64,000 bases of DNA. Origin: Seminavis robusta. Lineage: Eukaryota; Bacillariophyta; Bacillariophyceae; Naviculales; Naviculaceae. The stretch covers positions 1-64,000 of the forward strand of contig CAICTM010000241.1 of the NCBI GenBank assembly GCA_903772945.1. Reading direction: 5' to 3'. The stretch's first letter is position 1. The number at the start of each line of letters is the position of its first letter. The notes under the pieces were generated by a model that was given only the letters and a program-made list of their open reading frames with translations, ran no database searches and was not told where the DNA came from. Made by a program: the position numbers and the translations under genes. Of the stretch, positions 20,057-31,839 are shown one piece after another.

Positions 20057-22018
20057 CTACTCGTGCCCACCCTCCTCCAGCCGGCGCCGTAGGATGATGT
20101 CATTGTTCTCATGCCAGAATTCTTGGAGCTGCGTATCTGTGGTGTCTGGTTTGCGCTGGTAGACACACAGCTTGTTGCCCGAGTGATTGACCAATTTCAG
20201 CAAGTGATCTGCTTTTTTGTACACTACTCTTCCAAGTGGATTGGGCTGCTTGTCACAGTCATGAATGAGAACGGTTGTCTTGGAGGGATCGGCACCTCTG
20301 GCACTGGCGTGCAAGAAGCAAGCAATCATACCGGACAATCTCCATCGTCCATCCACCATGTAAACATCAAAGGGTTTGGGCTCCACAATCAAAGGGGACA
20401 GCTGATAATCCAATAATTGTTTGGGTAGTTTTCCACTCTTGGGATACCCCCAGTCTCCGGTGGGTCCAATATCTCCCAAATAGAATCGAAAGTACCGTGC
20501 CACCTTGTCACGTGCCATTCCCACCCACGCTGGATCGGAATCCACACCGGCATACCTTGGTACTCCTACATGATTGGCAATATAGGTAGATTCTCCCAAT
20601 CCATACTCAAACACCGAGTTGGCCTTGTAGTATATTTCCCCCAGTAAGGATCGATCGTCATTGTTGAGTCCGCCTTCGGTGGTCAATCCCGAGTGTTGTA
20701 CCCAATATTTGATATCAAAAGTTCGCCTGGGTGTTTTGGGTCGCTGCTCCACAATGGCCTCGGCATAGGCCACAGACACAATTTCGTCAAAGGCCGTGGT
20801 GGATTGTTGTTCTTGTTGTTGTTGCAGCTGTCGCTGTCGTCTCTGCACAATGCCCTTGTTCCCCATCCACAAGTCTCTCAATTGTTCATCTGTGGTTTCT
20901 GGTTTGCGCTGGTAGACACATAAAAGAGCCTCCGAGTGATTGACAAGCTGCAACAAGTGATCGGCCTTTTTGTAGGATTTTCGGAGTGGCAATCCCTCTG
21001 TCTTTCCACAATCGTGAATCAATACCGTAGTTTTCGTTGTGTCGGCTCCTCTGGCACTGGCATGCAAAAAACTGGCCAGCATGGAAGGCAACCTCCAGCG
21101 GCCATCGACCATATAGACATCAAATGGTTTGGGTTCCACAATGAGTGGCAGTAACTGATAATCCAGTATTTGTTTGGGCAGATACCCCTGTGCGGGTTGC
21201 CCCCATGACTTGGTGGGACCAATGTCTCCCAAATAGAATCGGAAATGGGGTGGCACCTTGTCACGTGCCATGCCCACCCAAACGGCATCGGAATCAATTC
21301 CGGCATATCGTTGCACACCGACATGATGGGCCATGTAGGTGGATTCCCCCAATCCATATTCAAATACCGAATTGGCTTGGTAATAGATTTCCCCCAACAA
21401 GATGCGATCGGCCGTTCGGAGTCCTCCTTGTGTAGTCAAATTGGACTCTTGTTCCCACCATGTAATGTCTAATTTTTGTCGTGGTTGTTCGGATGTTACT
21501 GCTGTGTTTTCTTCTTCTTGCAGCAGATTGGCTTGTTCATAGGCGGTTTGGACAATTTTGGCAAATTGGGAATTGTCATCTCGCAGGTGAGTGACTTGAG
21601 AGGCCGAGATTCGGGGAGCAATGGTCTCCACAGAGGAGTCGGATGGTGGTGGAGGAGGAGTGTCGGTTGCGGCAGGTTTTGCTTGTGCTGTCTTGTCCGT
21701 CTTGGTGATATCCACCACTTCTGTCTTGACCACTCCTTTTTCCTTTGGTGCTGTACTACTATTCTTTGTAGTAGTAGTACTAGTACAGTCACATTCCGGG
21801 CATGCCTTGGTGACGGCCGTCTTTCGATATTCATTGGAAATGGAAATGCCAGAAGACTCTAGCATTTGCACCAACCCTTCAATCTGGAACGCCATATCGA
21901 GTCCTTTGGCACTAAGGAACCCCAAGAGGTAGACCAGCACCAAGTGCCAACATGGTCGTCCACTACTACCGCCACAGGAACCCAGCTTTTTGCTACTTGT
22001 TTGGAGGAGTCTCACCAT
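20057..22018 (-). CDS. Membrane-anchored protein with two tandem methyltransferase-like domains
   Basis: A 653-aa single-exon protein. After a short basic N-terminus comes one hydrophobic segment (about 20-42, WHLVLVYLLGFLSAKGL), so a signal anchor with a lumenal C-terminus is likely. Two ~215-residue domains follow (about 175-390 and 430-645). Each has SVFEYGLGEST...VGV.RYAG(I/V)DSD, like motif I and the acidic end of strand 2 in Rossmann methyltransferases, then a DVYMVDGRWRL strand. The domains are near-identical in these motifs and separated by a Gln-rich linker. Substrate unknown; a Golgi/ER glycan or small-molecule methyltransferase is a guess. The ATG at 22018 is preferred to an upstream in-frame ATG at 22222 because the signal anchor follows it directly and the extra residues look untranslated. 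Confidence 0.7.
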   Translation of the reverse strand: MVRLLQTSSKKLGSCGGSSGRPCWHLVLVYLLGFLSAKGLDMAFQIEGLVQMLESSGISISNEYRKTAVTKACPECDCTSTTTTKNSSTAPKEKGVVKTEVVDITKTDKTAQAKPAATDTPPPPPSDSSVETIAPRISASQVTHLRDDNSQFAKIVQTAYEQANLLQEEENTAVTSEQPRQKLDITWWEQESNLTTQGGLRTADRILLGEIYYQANSVFEYGLGESTYMAHHVGVQRYAGIDSDAVWVGMARDKVPPHFRFYLGDIGPTKSWGQPAQGYLPKQILDYQLLPLIVEPKPFDVYMVDGRWRLPSMLASFLHASARGADTTKTTVLIHDCGKTEGLPLRKSYKKADHLLQLVNHSEALLCVYQRKPETTDEQLRDLWMGNKGIVQRRQRQLQQQQEQQSTTAFDEIVSVAYAEAIVEQRPKTPRRTFDIKYWVQHSGLTTEGGLNNDDRSLLGEIYYKANSVFEYGLGESTYIANHVGVPRYAGVDSDPAWVGMARDKVARYFRFYLGDIGPTGDWGYPKSGKLPKQLLDYQLSPLIVEPKPFDVYMVDGRWRLSGMIACFLHASARGADPSKTTVLIHDCDKQPNPLGRVVYKKADHLLKLVNHSGNKLCVYQRKPDTTDTQLQEFWHENNDIILRRRLEEGGHE

Positions 22019-23080
22019 GATACTACTAGCTAGATATACTCTACTGCAATCCACAGAAGAATTTAGGGTCGGAGAGTCGAGTCGAACAAGAGATTCGTTG
22101 AAAAGTGAGGAAGCCTTTCGAGGCTGACAAACGGCCATCTCCATGGTCACGGTTGAGAAACACTCTCCATGGTTACGTTTGGTGACGTGTTTGGTGACCA
22201 TCCAAGCGATTGAATCAGTCAAGGACGATTACAGTCCCATTTTCCCTATCCCTATCGAGCCGGGGCTACTGATACCAGGTACCGGTACTGTAGAAGGCGG
22301 TCCCAGCAACGTTTCGCAGCCCGCACAAAGTAAAGAGGATCGGCCATCGGCCATGCCACCCGAGGCGGATGATTGAGACGAGGGGACAAAAATGAAGACG
22401 AGGATACGGAAATGCTATACTTTGGATTTAGTTTACGATGATGTTGTGCTGGCCTAAAGCTGGCTGGGTGGACTACTTGCTAGCTAACGAGCTAGCTAGT
22501 GGGAAGTCGTGAGAGGATTGCTGAATGATTGAATCATTCAATGGATCAGGGATGGGGCTGATCAATCAAGGGCTGGCTGAAACCTTTGTATGCCGTGGTT
22601 GGTTGGACTTTTTGCGCCCGCAATGCTGCAATGTGTACGGTGCTACAGTAGCAAACTGCAGTGATTCGAAGCAAGTTGCGGCGGTGCATTGGGGGTTTGT
22701 GGTACGTCCGGTCCGGTGCGAAAGTCTTCCAGAGAGAAGTTATCATTCTACGACTACGGTACGAAGGAACCAAACCCACCGTGCAGCTCAAGAGAGAGCC
22801 TGACAAAACCGAGAGCTTCCTCTGCCAAGCAAAGAGAGAAGACTGTGGACGAATGCGCATGCACAGGTGAGATTCAAACGGCAACAAGTCTGATAAATTC
22901 GTTCTTCTATCTTAGTTGAGAACCCCGACCCTTAGCGAGGACGGAGGTCTTTGTGGATGCATGCATCCATCATGTCTGGAGGCTGGTGGAGGTTGGAGTG
23001 GAGTGGACAAGATCATGACAGTGGTGTCGATCGATCCTCCCGTTCGGTCCATTCATTCATTCATTCATTCATTCGCTCAT
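22019..23080. other. Intergenic, no supported gene
   Basis: Overlapping short frames on both strands (22525-22919) have no recognisable pattern. An (ATTC)n microsatellite (about 23050-23074) abuts the stop of the next gene. Confidence 0.4.
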
Positions 23081-25074
23081 TCATGCACAAAAGTCGCCTT
23101 CACGTCCCATTACCTTCCAGAGTTCATCCAGCTTGGCGTGGTGCTTTTGATACAGACGTTTGCGTTCGTCATTTCCACCCTGAAGCAGTAACAGCTCCGA
23201 CTTGATGTGGCTGGGAGTGAGAGGACACCGCAAGAGATGGCTCAACATGTCGTCCAATTTCGCCGGAAGGGTGCGACGACGGAGAGGAAACGTCCGGCTA
23301 AACCCCAACCGTCCGGCTTTGGAGCAGCATTTGCAACCCAATCCGGTAAATCCAATCGGAAGTGCCTTGCGTTTTCCCGTCTTTTCCGATGGAAGCAGTG
23401 TCACCACTTGCAATTGGGTCAGGAGATGACCCAAATAGGCGGGCAGCTTTGCGTCGGTGCTGCAAAATTGAAGCAACAAGTGCTCGCCGTTGTCGACTTT
23501 TTGCTTTTGGTCCAAACTGGAGACCTTGGAATCTTCTTTTACTGCTACTGCTTCTCCCACTCCAAAATTGGGCATTTGACGTCCGGCCTCTACGGCTTGT
23601 TGATTCATTTCAATGCCACGAGGAGTATCAAACATACCCAAGGTTTTGGCCGCATACGTCCAATATTGTTTGGAATCGCAGGCGCCCTGTGTGTTGGAGC
23701 GCCGCAGCGTTTCCAAATGACGTCGCTGTTCCAGGGGAATCATGGTGCATTTGTGAAAATGATCGCGTTGCATCATGGTAAACGACTGATAGAGCTGGGT
23801 AATGCTCGAGGGAAAGGCAGACGAACGGCTAGCGCGTTGTCCTGTTGGAGCATGAGCCTGGAGAAAGAGAGAGAGTGGGGGAGCGATGGAGTGAGTTTTC
23901 TTTTTTCAACCAGAAAATAACAAACAATTCACAAGGGAAGAACAAATGCTGACTTACACAGTAGCGACAACGAATGCCAACCTGTTCATAACTCTGCGCA
24001 TCAGAACCACCATCGAGCCCGCTAAAGTCATTTCGTGTGGCCTTGGCCACTTCAATGAATTCGGCTCGGAGCTAAAAGGAAAACGGAACGAAAATACCCA
24101 TGAAAATGAGCTTCAATCCACACACAAAAACACAACAGTATCCCAACAAGCAACTAACTTACCACACACTGATTTTGAGAGAGCCAATTGGTATCCTGTT
24201 CGATTCCAAGAGCATTGGGAAGGGGAGCCTTGGTGGGTTCCGGTACGACTTGCTGGAGCGATGCCTTGGCTGGCATCTTTTTGTCCATTGAAGAAGCGGG
24301 AGACTGTGGGTGCTCCCTGGCAGTAGGAAGTGCCGCAAAACGAGGCGAACCAACCCGGGCATGATGTGATGTGGGGCTGGGAGTGGATGCCAATCGGTTA
24401 GTGAGGGCTGCTCCTGCCGAGAATTGACTGGATGCCAGCAGACGGTGGCGCAAGGCAGCATTGGTGAAAATGTCATCTGCTCCTCCCACAGTAGGTGTTG
24501 CAGCACCACAAACCAATCCCGACGAGGCAGCTACGAGAGGCCAAGTGGCAGCGGGTGGCAACCCAGCTCGTTCGGAGTGACGAATGCCTCCCCAAAGTTG
24601 ATCTGCCAGACTCTCGCGCCGTTGCGCCTCTAGCAGCCTCTGCTGCTGTTCACTTTGCAAAAGGGCTTGAATGGCAGCTTCACGTTCTATGCGAATGGCG
24701 TCATTGATGAGACGGGCATTGTCGGCAAGCTGCCTGGACCTGGTCAGGAGCTGAGCATCCAGGTCCATGCGACGGACTGTATCGGGAGAGTGTGGTAGCA
24801 ACGAAGTGGCCAAGGATGGTGCAGACAGAACACTTGTGGGAAGGGCGGGCCTGCTGCTGCCCATCAAAGGAAGTACCTGGCTTCTGCGACGTGCGTCTTC
24901 GAGGAGATCTTGGACGGTGAGGTTGGCAGGAACAGGGGCAGCAGCCAATGGAGTGCGACTGCTAGCAGCAGATGATGATTGGAGGTCATTGGTGGTGGCG
25001 CCATTGTTGTTGTTGGATTGCAGGGAGGCTGACAGAAGATTAAGGTGTTGCGAAGCTCTGGAGGGGAACATCAT
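23081..25074 (-). CDS. Three-exon protein with two CxxC...HxxxC modules
   Basis: Exons 25074-24163, 24071-23958 and 23857-23081 join in frame into 600 aa; donors GTAAGT, acceptors TTTTAG and CTCCAG. The first ~300 residues are Ala/Ser/Leu-rich with a Gln-rich helix, probably disordered, ending in NWLSQNQC. Exons 2 and 3 encode a conserved diatom-type module (LRAEFIEVAKAT... then GIRCRYC...MQRDHFHKC) with a CxxC and HxxxC that could bind zinc. A second, weaker module follows near the C-terminus (GLGCKCC...MLSHLLRC). Function unknown; a nucleic-acid or protein-binding nuclear factor is plausible from the zinc-like residues and low-complexity N-terminus. ATG 25074 is the first of two adjacent ATGs. 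Confidence 0.75.
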
Positions 25075-26562
25075 GATTTCCTTTTGTAAATGTGGCGTGG
25101 TGTTGGTGCGTTTTCAAGTTGTGGAATCCTCTTGTAACTTTTGGCCTTTTTGAAATTGTGAGACAAGGAAGTGAAGATCGTGAAGATCAAGAGTGAGGAT
25201 CTGAGATGAAGAGATCTGTTGGGCTTGCGAGGGACCTCAACCACACTGCTGGGACCAAGGATGCAAATGTGAATTTGTCAGGCTAGAAACGTCCTATGTT
25301 CCACCCCACCCGATATTTCAACGAATTAGGTTGTGCTGTTCATGTGTTCAAGCGAAGCCGATCAGAGAGATCTACCGCAAGCGCAATTTTGATGACCTGG
25401 TCCTTTCCACAACCGGCCGCTGCTGCCGCTCCCTAGCTAAATAGAGCACTCCAGCTAGCTAGCTAGAGTAGCTGCTACTAGCTGGAGTACATACATAAGC
25501 ATAGGAAAGGCAAGAATACTCTTGTACTGGCAACTGGCAATTGCTTGTTGTATCTGTAATCTGTAGCACGGCAACTGCACAGTCTGTTTGGCCTCTGCTG
25601 ATTCTCCCATAGCCTCAGCTGTACCATACAGCGTTCCCATTCTTACCTTTTTACGGTCACTTCACTTAAACGTGGTGACCGTACTGTACCAGGGACCTCA
25701 GAAACAACACTCCACGAAAATAAATGCCCCAACTCCAAGAAAACATATTTTTCTCTAGAATAACGTGGTACAGTAGCTTAGTAATAAGCCTTTGCAATTC
25801 CTTCCTTCATTCTTGTATGAAAGATTCTAAATAATACATATTCCGGGAGTCCAGGCATTTCTTGGATTTATTGACGAGTAAGAAGCGATGGTGGTCTGAG
25901 GGATCATTAACTCAGCTTTTGAAATAAGGGCAACTTTCCTGGAGAAGAGCCATTTATTTCAATGTCAAATCAACCTTTTTGAAACGATCCAAATAAATGA
26001 CATGGTGGGTTGTGGTTAATGCCTGACACCAAACACGCAAAGGTTGTGAGATGGTAAGATGCTGTATGCAGGTTGCATCGTTGCATCATCTGATCCTTGG
26101 GAGCTTCCTTGCGAATCTGAGGAACATAGACTACATGTGGCGGTGAGCTCATGGTGTTTCAGAGAGCTTTCAGGGCGGCACAACAGCGGTACGGAGCCGG
26201 TACAGCGGTACAGCTCCTTTGCATCCATTAAATTTTTATTTTATTTTGTCAGAGTTCACCAGGGGAATGTCAAAGTACTAAAACGTCACGCTACGCTGAG
26301 GGACCTTCAGCTTTAACTCATTGGAACCTTCTGCTCCATCGAACCGCCTGAACACACGATAATAAATCCCTATTTGTTCCTTCTGATGCACGATGATAAG
26401 TACTACCAGTAGTAGCAGTTCACATGTTCACATCGCTTTGTAAAGTGTGGATAGGTGTATTAATTAAGCGCAAAATTTAATCATCTTCATTGAGAGCTTT
26501 TCAATTAAATGGAGAACTCAAAAACTGCATACAAAAACCAGCTAATAGGCGGCCCCGCCAAA
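25075..26562. other. Intergenic, no supported gene
   Basis: Contains AGCTAGCTAGCTAG (about 25453-25468) and a series of short open frames with no pattern. Nothing else stands out before the inverted-repeat element. Confidence 0.4.
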
Positions 26563-26969
26563 TCCTGGACCGTCCGACCCTTTTCACTCAGGATTTAAAA
26601 ATCTTCAAATTGCCACGACTGACAACATCCTCTAAACAACCCCTTAAACAACCTCTTAAACAACCCCTTACAGCTTCATCATCCCCTTAAACAACCCCTT
26701 AAATAAACAACCCCCTAACAACATCCCCTTATATCCTCGAAACAACCCCCTAAGCCTTCATTGAAACGCAATACAACAACCCCTTATCACGAATGAACAT
26801 CCCCTTAAATAAACAACCCCTTAACAACAACCCCTTAAATATTCAACATCCCCTTAAACAACCCCTTAAAGCTTCAACATCCCCTTAAACAACCCCCTAA
26901 TGAGAACTGGGATAATGAGTCAGTCGCGCGCATTTCAAAGCCTGAGGAAAACCGTCGGACGGTCCAGGA
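26563..26969. mobile_element. Inverted-repeat element with CCCCTTAA array inside
   Basis: The left end TCCTGGACCGTCCGAC (26563-26578) has an exact inverted copy at 26954-26969, and similarity continues inward for about 20 more bases (TTTTC.TCAGG.TTT). Between them about 265 bp is filled with irregular AACCCCTTAAA and ATCCCCTTAAAC units, at least ten of them. No coding frame is present. The outer boundaries and target duplication are not clear. A MITE whose interior is a minisatellite is the best description. Confidence 0.55.
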
Positions 26970-27868
26970 CTCTTTGTTCAAGACAAGGAGAGCAGCACAA
27001 GAAAGCGTTCAAGGCAGCGTTCATCGACTCGGGTTCTCCTTCCCCTTTACTCCGAGTACACTCTGGTAGATCCTATGGCAATCGTATCTGCATGTACGAC
27101 ACGGCCTTCCCGTGTGTGCTCTTCCAAGGTTCACTCAAAGACAAAAATTGGTGTTTTCTACTTTCCCAAAGCAAGGCTCCACTTAGATCCTCCCTTTTGT
27201 GACAGTGATGGACTTATCCATGAGTGTGGAGGACTTATCTACAAGTACCTGCAACTTGGTGGGAGGAGCCTAAGCAACTTATTGACCTGGACTAAGACTG
27301 TCGGGTCTTGATCATGACAGCTATCTATCTAGACTCTAGTCTTGCCCAGCAACTGGGAGTTGTGGCAGCTGAAGTTGCCATCGCAAGGGAGTGGCGACGC
27401 TCCTCTGGCGCCCAGTCCTTATTTTTGTTGTTGCAGTGAGAACTAGGTCGGCAAAGGAAGCCCATCTTCAACGACCTTCAACCTCCAAAGAAGAAACCCG
27501 GAGCAGACAGTGGGAACGAGAGCTAATTCATTGCCCTCTGCCTTTCAGTGCATGCACATCTGTGACTGAGCTGCCTCGACCGAGTTTCGTTTCCTGGCGT
27601 CCTAGCGTTGTAGAAATGTTCTGCCTTCTTGTTTGACCTGCTCGGAGACCAAAACGGTGGATAGCTGAACTGGTTCGTGGTGCCCGTTGTAAAATTCTAG
27701 CTAAAACGAATCTGCCGGGTTGGGATTTTTAGTTGGTGTTGCGTTGCTCCTGGGAGTTCGAAGCTATATTTGTGGATCGTACCATCCGCTTACTCCTCCC
27801 CTCAGGCAGAGCAGTTGCAAGAGCTATTGCAAGCATAGTGCCAGTATCCGTATGCGGTATCAATTCGA
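26970..27868. other. Intergenic, possible decayed coding sequence
   Basis: Open frames of 60-100 codons lie at 27075-27311 and 27391-27636 in plus orientation, with no recognised family and no linking splice sites that I trust. They may be a decayed gene or chance. Confidence 0.25.
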
Positions 27869-28145
27869 GGGGCTACTTCCACGGTGCGCAGCTCGGGCTT
27901 TCGCTGTCAGCCAAGTGCCAAGATCATAGATCATCCCACAGGATCGACATCCCGAAGGATCTCACCGGTGAGTACAGGCAGCCTTTGATGATATAGGTAG
28001 CCCGTTGTAAGCATGTAAGGGCTACTTCCACGGAGCGGGCCGAAACTCGAGCTTTCACTGTCAGCCAAGTACCAAGATCATCCCACGAGATCGACATCGC
28101 GAAGGATCTCACCGGTAAGTACATGTAGCCTTTGATGATATAGGT
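27869..28145. repeat. Direct tandem repeat, period 149 bp, two diverged copies
   Basis: GGGCTACTTCCACGG starts at about 27870 and 28019; CGAAGGATCTCACCGGT and GCCTTTGATGATATAGGTA recur in both copies. The second copy lacks a few bases around AGATCAT. No coding role seen. Confidence 0.75.
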
Positions 28146-28601
28146 ATTTCGGTGAGGAACGAAGAAGGTCGTCGCGCAGATACATGTACTGGTAGGTGTA
28201 CCGAAGAAGGCGGTCTTGGCATGAAAGGCGTACCGTACCAATGACGCTAAAATGAAACTACAAGGACATCACCTTCGGGCTCTCCCTGTGGCCCCGTGCC
28301 CTGTGGGGCTCTTCCTGCCTGCCTGCTAACACTTCCTTACTCCAGAAGCTCTCCAGAGTAGTCTTGTCAGGTGTATAGATAAAACGTAGATTCAGAACGG
28401 GTCTTCTCTACCGGTATTGTACTGGCATAGAATGAAGTGAAGAAAGTCTTATTTCGTATCTCTTACTTGCCCCTCAAAAGACTGCTTCAACTCCAATGGC
28501 CTTTTGGACTGTTCGAGTTTTTCTTCCCTTTCTAGTTATTTCTGTTTCTTCGTTCGTTTCTTTGTTTCATCGTGGCCACCATCAGTTATCCTCGTGGATC
28601 T
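28146..28601. other. Intergenic
   Basis: No gene supported. It probably includes the 3' end of the SET gene transcript. Confidence 0.4.
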
Positions 28602-30707
28602 CTACGATTCCTCCTCGTTCTTCTCATCTACATCCTCCAGTTTTACCAGTTTGTTCTTCCATTGAGGCGGAAAGATATCATCCGGGATCCCAATCGGATG
28701 ACGAAACGTATTGGGCAAGTGCCAATCTTGACTCATGACGCGATCCGTCAAGAAAATGGCCGACCGAGGAAAGTTGAGCGTTCGTACGTGTCGATTCTTC
28801 TTGAACAGGAGCTCGACCGTGTAGACTTCGGGGTGATTGTCGGGATCGGTCACGTGTTGTCGTCGTTCCAAGATGCGACATCGAACGCGATCGACATAGT
28901 CTCGCTCCAAGGGCAGGTACAAGTACGCCTTCTTGGTGGCATTCCAAATATACGCCGGGATGCACATGGTGTGTAGATTGGGTGGATAGGGATTCTCTTT
29001 TAGTTCCTCGACTGTCCGCAACATGGTTTCGTTCTTCCATTGACTCGAATGCACATACGTGTCGGCATCTTTGGGTGGTTTCCAATTCTGCACGTGTGCT
29101 TCCCATGCTTGTTCCCATTCCCGTCCGTAATCCATGACGATTTCTTCGTCCTCGGCAATATCTCGCAGTGCAATGTAATCAAACGAGAGTCCAATCTTTT
29201 CAAACGTATGTGTCAAGAATGGGATATCCTTGGTTGTAACCCATTCTGGTTTGTGAGCAATCAATTCCCGGTCGGGCCAGACGACGCGGACATTGGGTTG
29301 CGGGGAATGATTAATGTAATTGACCATGCTGCCGTAGGGATTGAGGAGAACGGTGGATGCCGAATGTCCAAAGGCATAATTGAGTACCAAGTCGGATTTG
29401 TTGTAACTGTTGTTGGTAGAATTCTTGCCCATGGTGTAGGGGACATTGTAGAGATCCAATCCAAACGTTCCGGCATGGACCAAGGGAGAATAGCCCACAA
29501 TGGTTCCCTTTGGCAAATCGCGCGTGGCAAAGGCACCTCGTCCGGCATGTGGAATGTTGGAAACCCCCGTTCGCATGTAATCGCAGCATCGTCCTTCTTG
29601 TACCAGCCAGTCCATGTTGCGTTTGCCATTTTGTCGAATAAAGTGTCGAATCAGTGACGATGGTTCCTTGTAGTAGTCTTGATGATTGTCATTGTCATTG
29701 TTTTGTTGTTGTGCTGGCAAGGATAAGTCATGGTAGGCTTGTTGGATATCATTCCAGTGAAATTTGGATGGTGGCAATACGGTAAAGGTTTCGGGTTGCG
29801 AATGTGGGAAATCTCGGGTAAAGTTCCAGAGTCCCTCCAGTACATTGGGTGGCAGGTTGTGCTTTTGGACAAAGGGAAAGTACTCATCTCGCAAGAAATC
29901 CTCGGCCCGATCCATGACGAGATTGAACGTGATTTGAGCACCTGGAATGTCGGGAATCCATTCGTCGCCCTGTAAATGAAAAAAGAAAGAAAAGATTAGT
30001 GAATGAGTTGACAAGTTCCGGTAGACAGACTCTCTGTTTCAAAGAGTAGATTGCTGGCTGCAGTACATACTTACATAATCGGCAAATATTTCACTTCCCG
30101 CTGGTATGAATCTGACACTCTTGGTTTGACTGTCATAATAGGGCGAAAAGGCTCCAGCGCTTGGATCTCCCCGTGTCAATCCTGCTGTATCATATGTAGA
30201 GCCATGCGTGGATTGTACATTTCTCATTTCGAGAATACTATTAATGGTACATCCAATGCCGGGCACAAAAACGACCTTATTGGCTTGAAGGTTGGTTTCT
30301 TGGTACGTTTCCAAATCGGCCACCCATCCCGACCAAATATAACGGTACCACAGCGCGCCATCGTCCTTTTCGCCACTCTTATCTACCTCAGGAAGTTGCC
30401 AAAAATAATCGGGACCCGTCCAATCTCGAAAGGCAATGGGAATGGCAATTTCTTTCTGAATCACGTGGCCCTTATCAATGTCGACTCCAGCGTACATGCC
30501 CAAATTGGCACCTTCGCCCAACGTGGAAGGTGCCATCCATAGTCCACACGCTGGTTGCTCATCAGGAGGGAGGACGCAAAATGGAACGCCATTGTGATCG
30601 TAGACGGCACGGCAGGAACCAATATCATTGGCCGAAGAGGATGCTACCACTTCCGACAGGAGTGATAGCATGGGAAGGAACGAGAGGAAAAGAAAGGCTC
30701 TCATCAT
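28602..30707 (-). CDS. Secreted or lumenal protein with two SET-like domains (two exons)
   Basis: Exons 30707-30075 and 29969-28602 encode 666 aa; the donor is GTAAGT after ...FADY and the acceptor TTTACAG precedes GDEWI, so the intron splits the motif DYGDEW. A clear signal peptide (about 1-23) starts the protein. The first SET-like part (about 60-216) has degenerate motifs ending in FADYGDEW. The second (about 342-490) is better kept: GRGAFATRDLPKGTIVG, NYINHSPQPNV (cofactor and substrate-binding Asn-His), DEEIVMDYGREW. SET domains methylate lysines using SAM. Entry to the secretory route would be unusual for a histone enzyme; extracellular or ER proteins are possible substrates. Activity of the first domain is doubtful. 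Confidence 0.75.
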
Positions 30708-31839
30708 GGTGGATGCTTATGGTCCAATGTCCAATTTATGAGGAGTGGCACGGTCGTTGTGAGAGATGAAGGCACGCAAGAGATCTCCACGAAAGTGGAT
30801 TTGCAAAAACGGCAACGTTGCTTGCTCCACGTGCCCCATCGGAACACTTCCAACGGTCGGATTGGCTGGTTTAATCCAGCGGAGCTATAAAACTACAGCT
30901 TGGCAAAGACGTGAGGGTAGAAAAGAGGTTCACTCAAGACTACCCGGTACCAGTACCATACCGTACACTGTGTTCGGTACCATACCGGTAGCTCACTGAG
31001 TTCCTCCAACTAACTAACTGTGTTGGATGCATGACCAACCGCAGTGACTTGACCATGAGCTCCACACCCGACTTCAATCAGTGGTTGTTTGGTAAACTGA
31101 TTGGGATGCTGCATGCTGCACATAGTAGTTTTGCTGCTGGAGATTGAATTCCGGCAGAGTTGGGTCTTGCCGACAGCGTCAAAGATGACTCGACTCGAAC
31201 GACAAGCAACTTTGAGACTTTCGGAATGGTACCAATAGCTAGCTAGCTAGAACCGTCTTTCATCGAAGAATTTGTCAACACTGGCCAGCCTCTGCCCTCT
31301 GACTTGGATTTGACAGCGTTTTTGGGTTCGTCGCATCGTGGGTTCTCTACCCTTGTAAGACTGTGTTTTCTGTCGGAGCTGACTGTGTGACTGTAGATCA
31401 TGCAGTCTTTGTGAGAACCTACTGGCAGGGTCTTCATTTACAGGAGATTTTTTGATGCGCAGCAGTGAATGACCATAACGAGCGATATCTAGCTAGCTAG
31501 AGTTTGCCAGCGGGCTGGCCAGCCAGAAGTGGCTGTAGCAGGTACTCAGTACCGATAGGTGGAGCAATGCTTCTGCGGTGGCCTTGGCTTTTGCCATCTT
31601 TTGCAGTCTCGCCCAGCGGGGGTGATCAGCAGTCAAGTCGTCAGTAGACTCCTGGGTATTCCAGCCCCAAATCCACGTTGAGTACGGAGCTAGCTAAATC
31701 ACTCTCTCTGTTGAGGTAGCAATTCGCTCTGACTATCAGGTTGTAGGGTACCGGTACGAATCTTGCACTGTGGTATCAAATTTCACAAAATTTGGACTCT
31801 TTTTAGGTATCCATATAACTATAACTAAGTCGAGTTGCT
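30708..31839. other. Intergenic, includes 3' flank of acidic/RS copy 2
   Basis: 31650-31839 matches, inverted, the 3' flank of copy 1. Further left lie TAGCTAGCTAG (about 31233-31248 and 31488-31500) and GTACCGGTAC words, but no gene. Confidence 0.45.

Noticed and set aside
22019-22222. N-terminal extension of the methyltransferase-like protein to ATG 22222
   Set aside because: The extra residues have no pattern and would bury the signal anchor.
26630-26900. Internal telomere-like array
   Set aside because: The unit is CCCCTTAA with irregular spacing, not the CCCTAA repeat, and it lies within inverted repeats.
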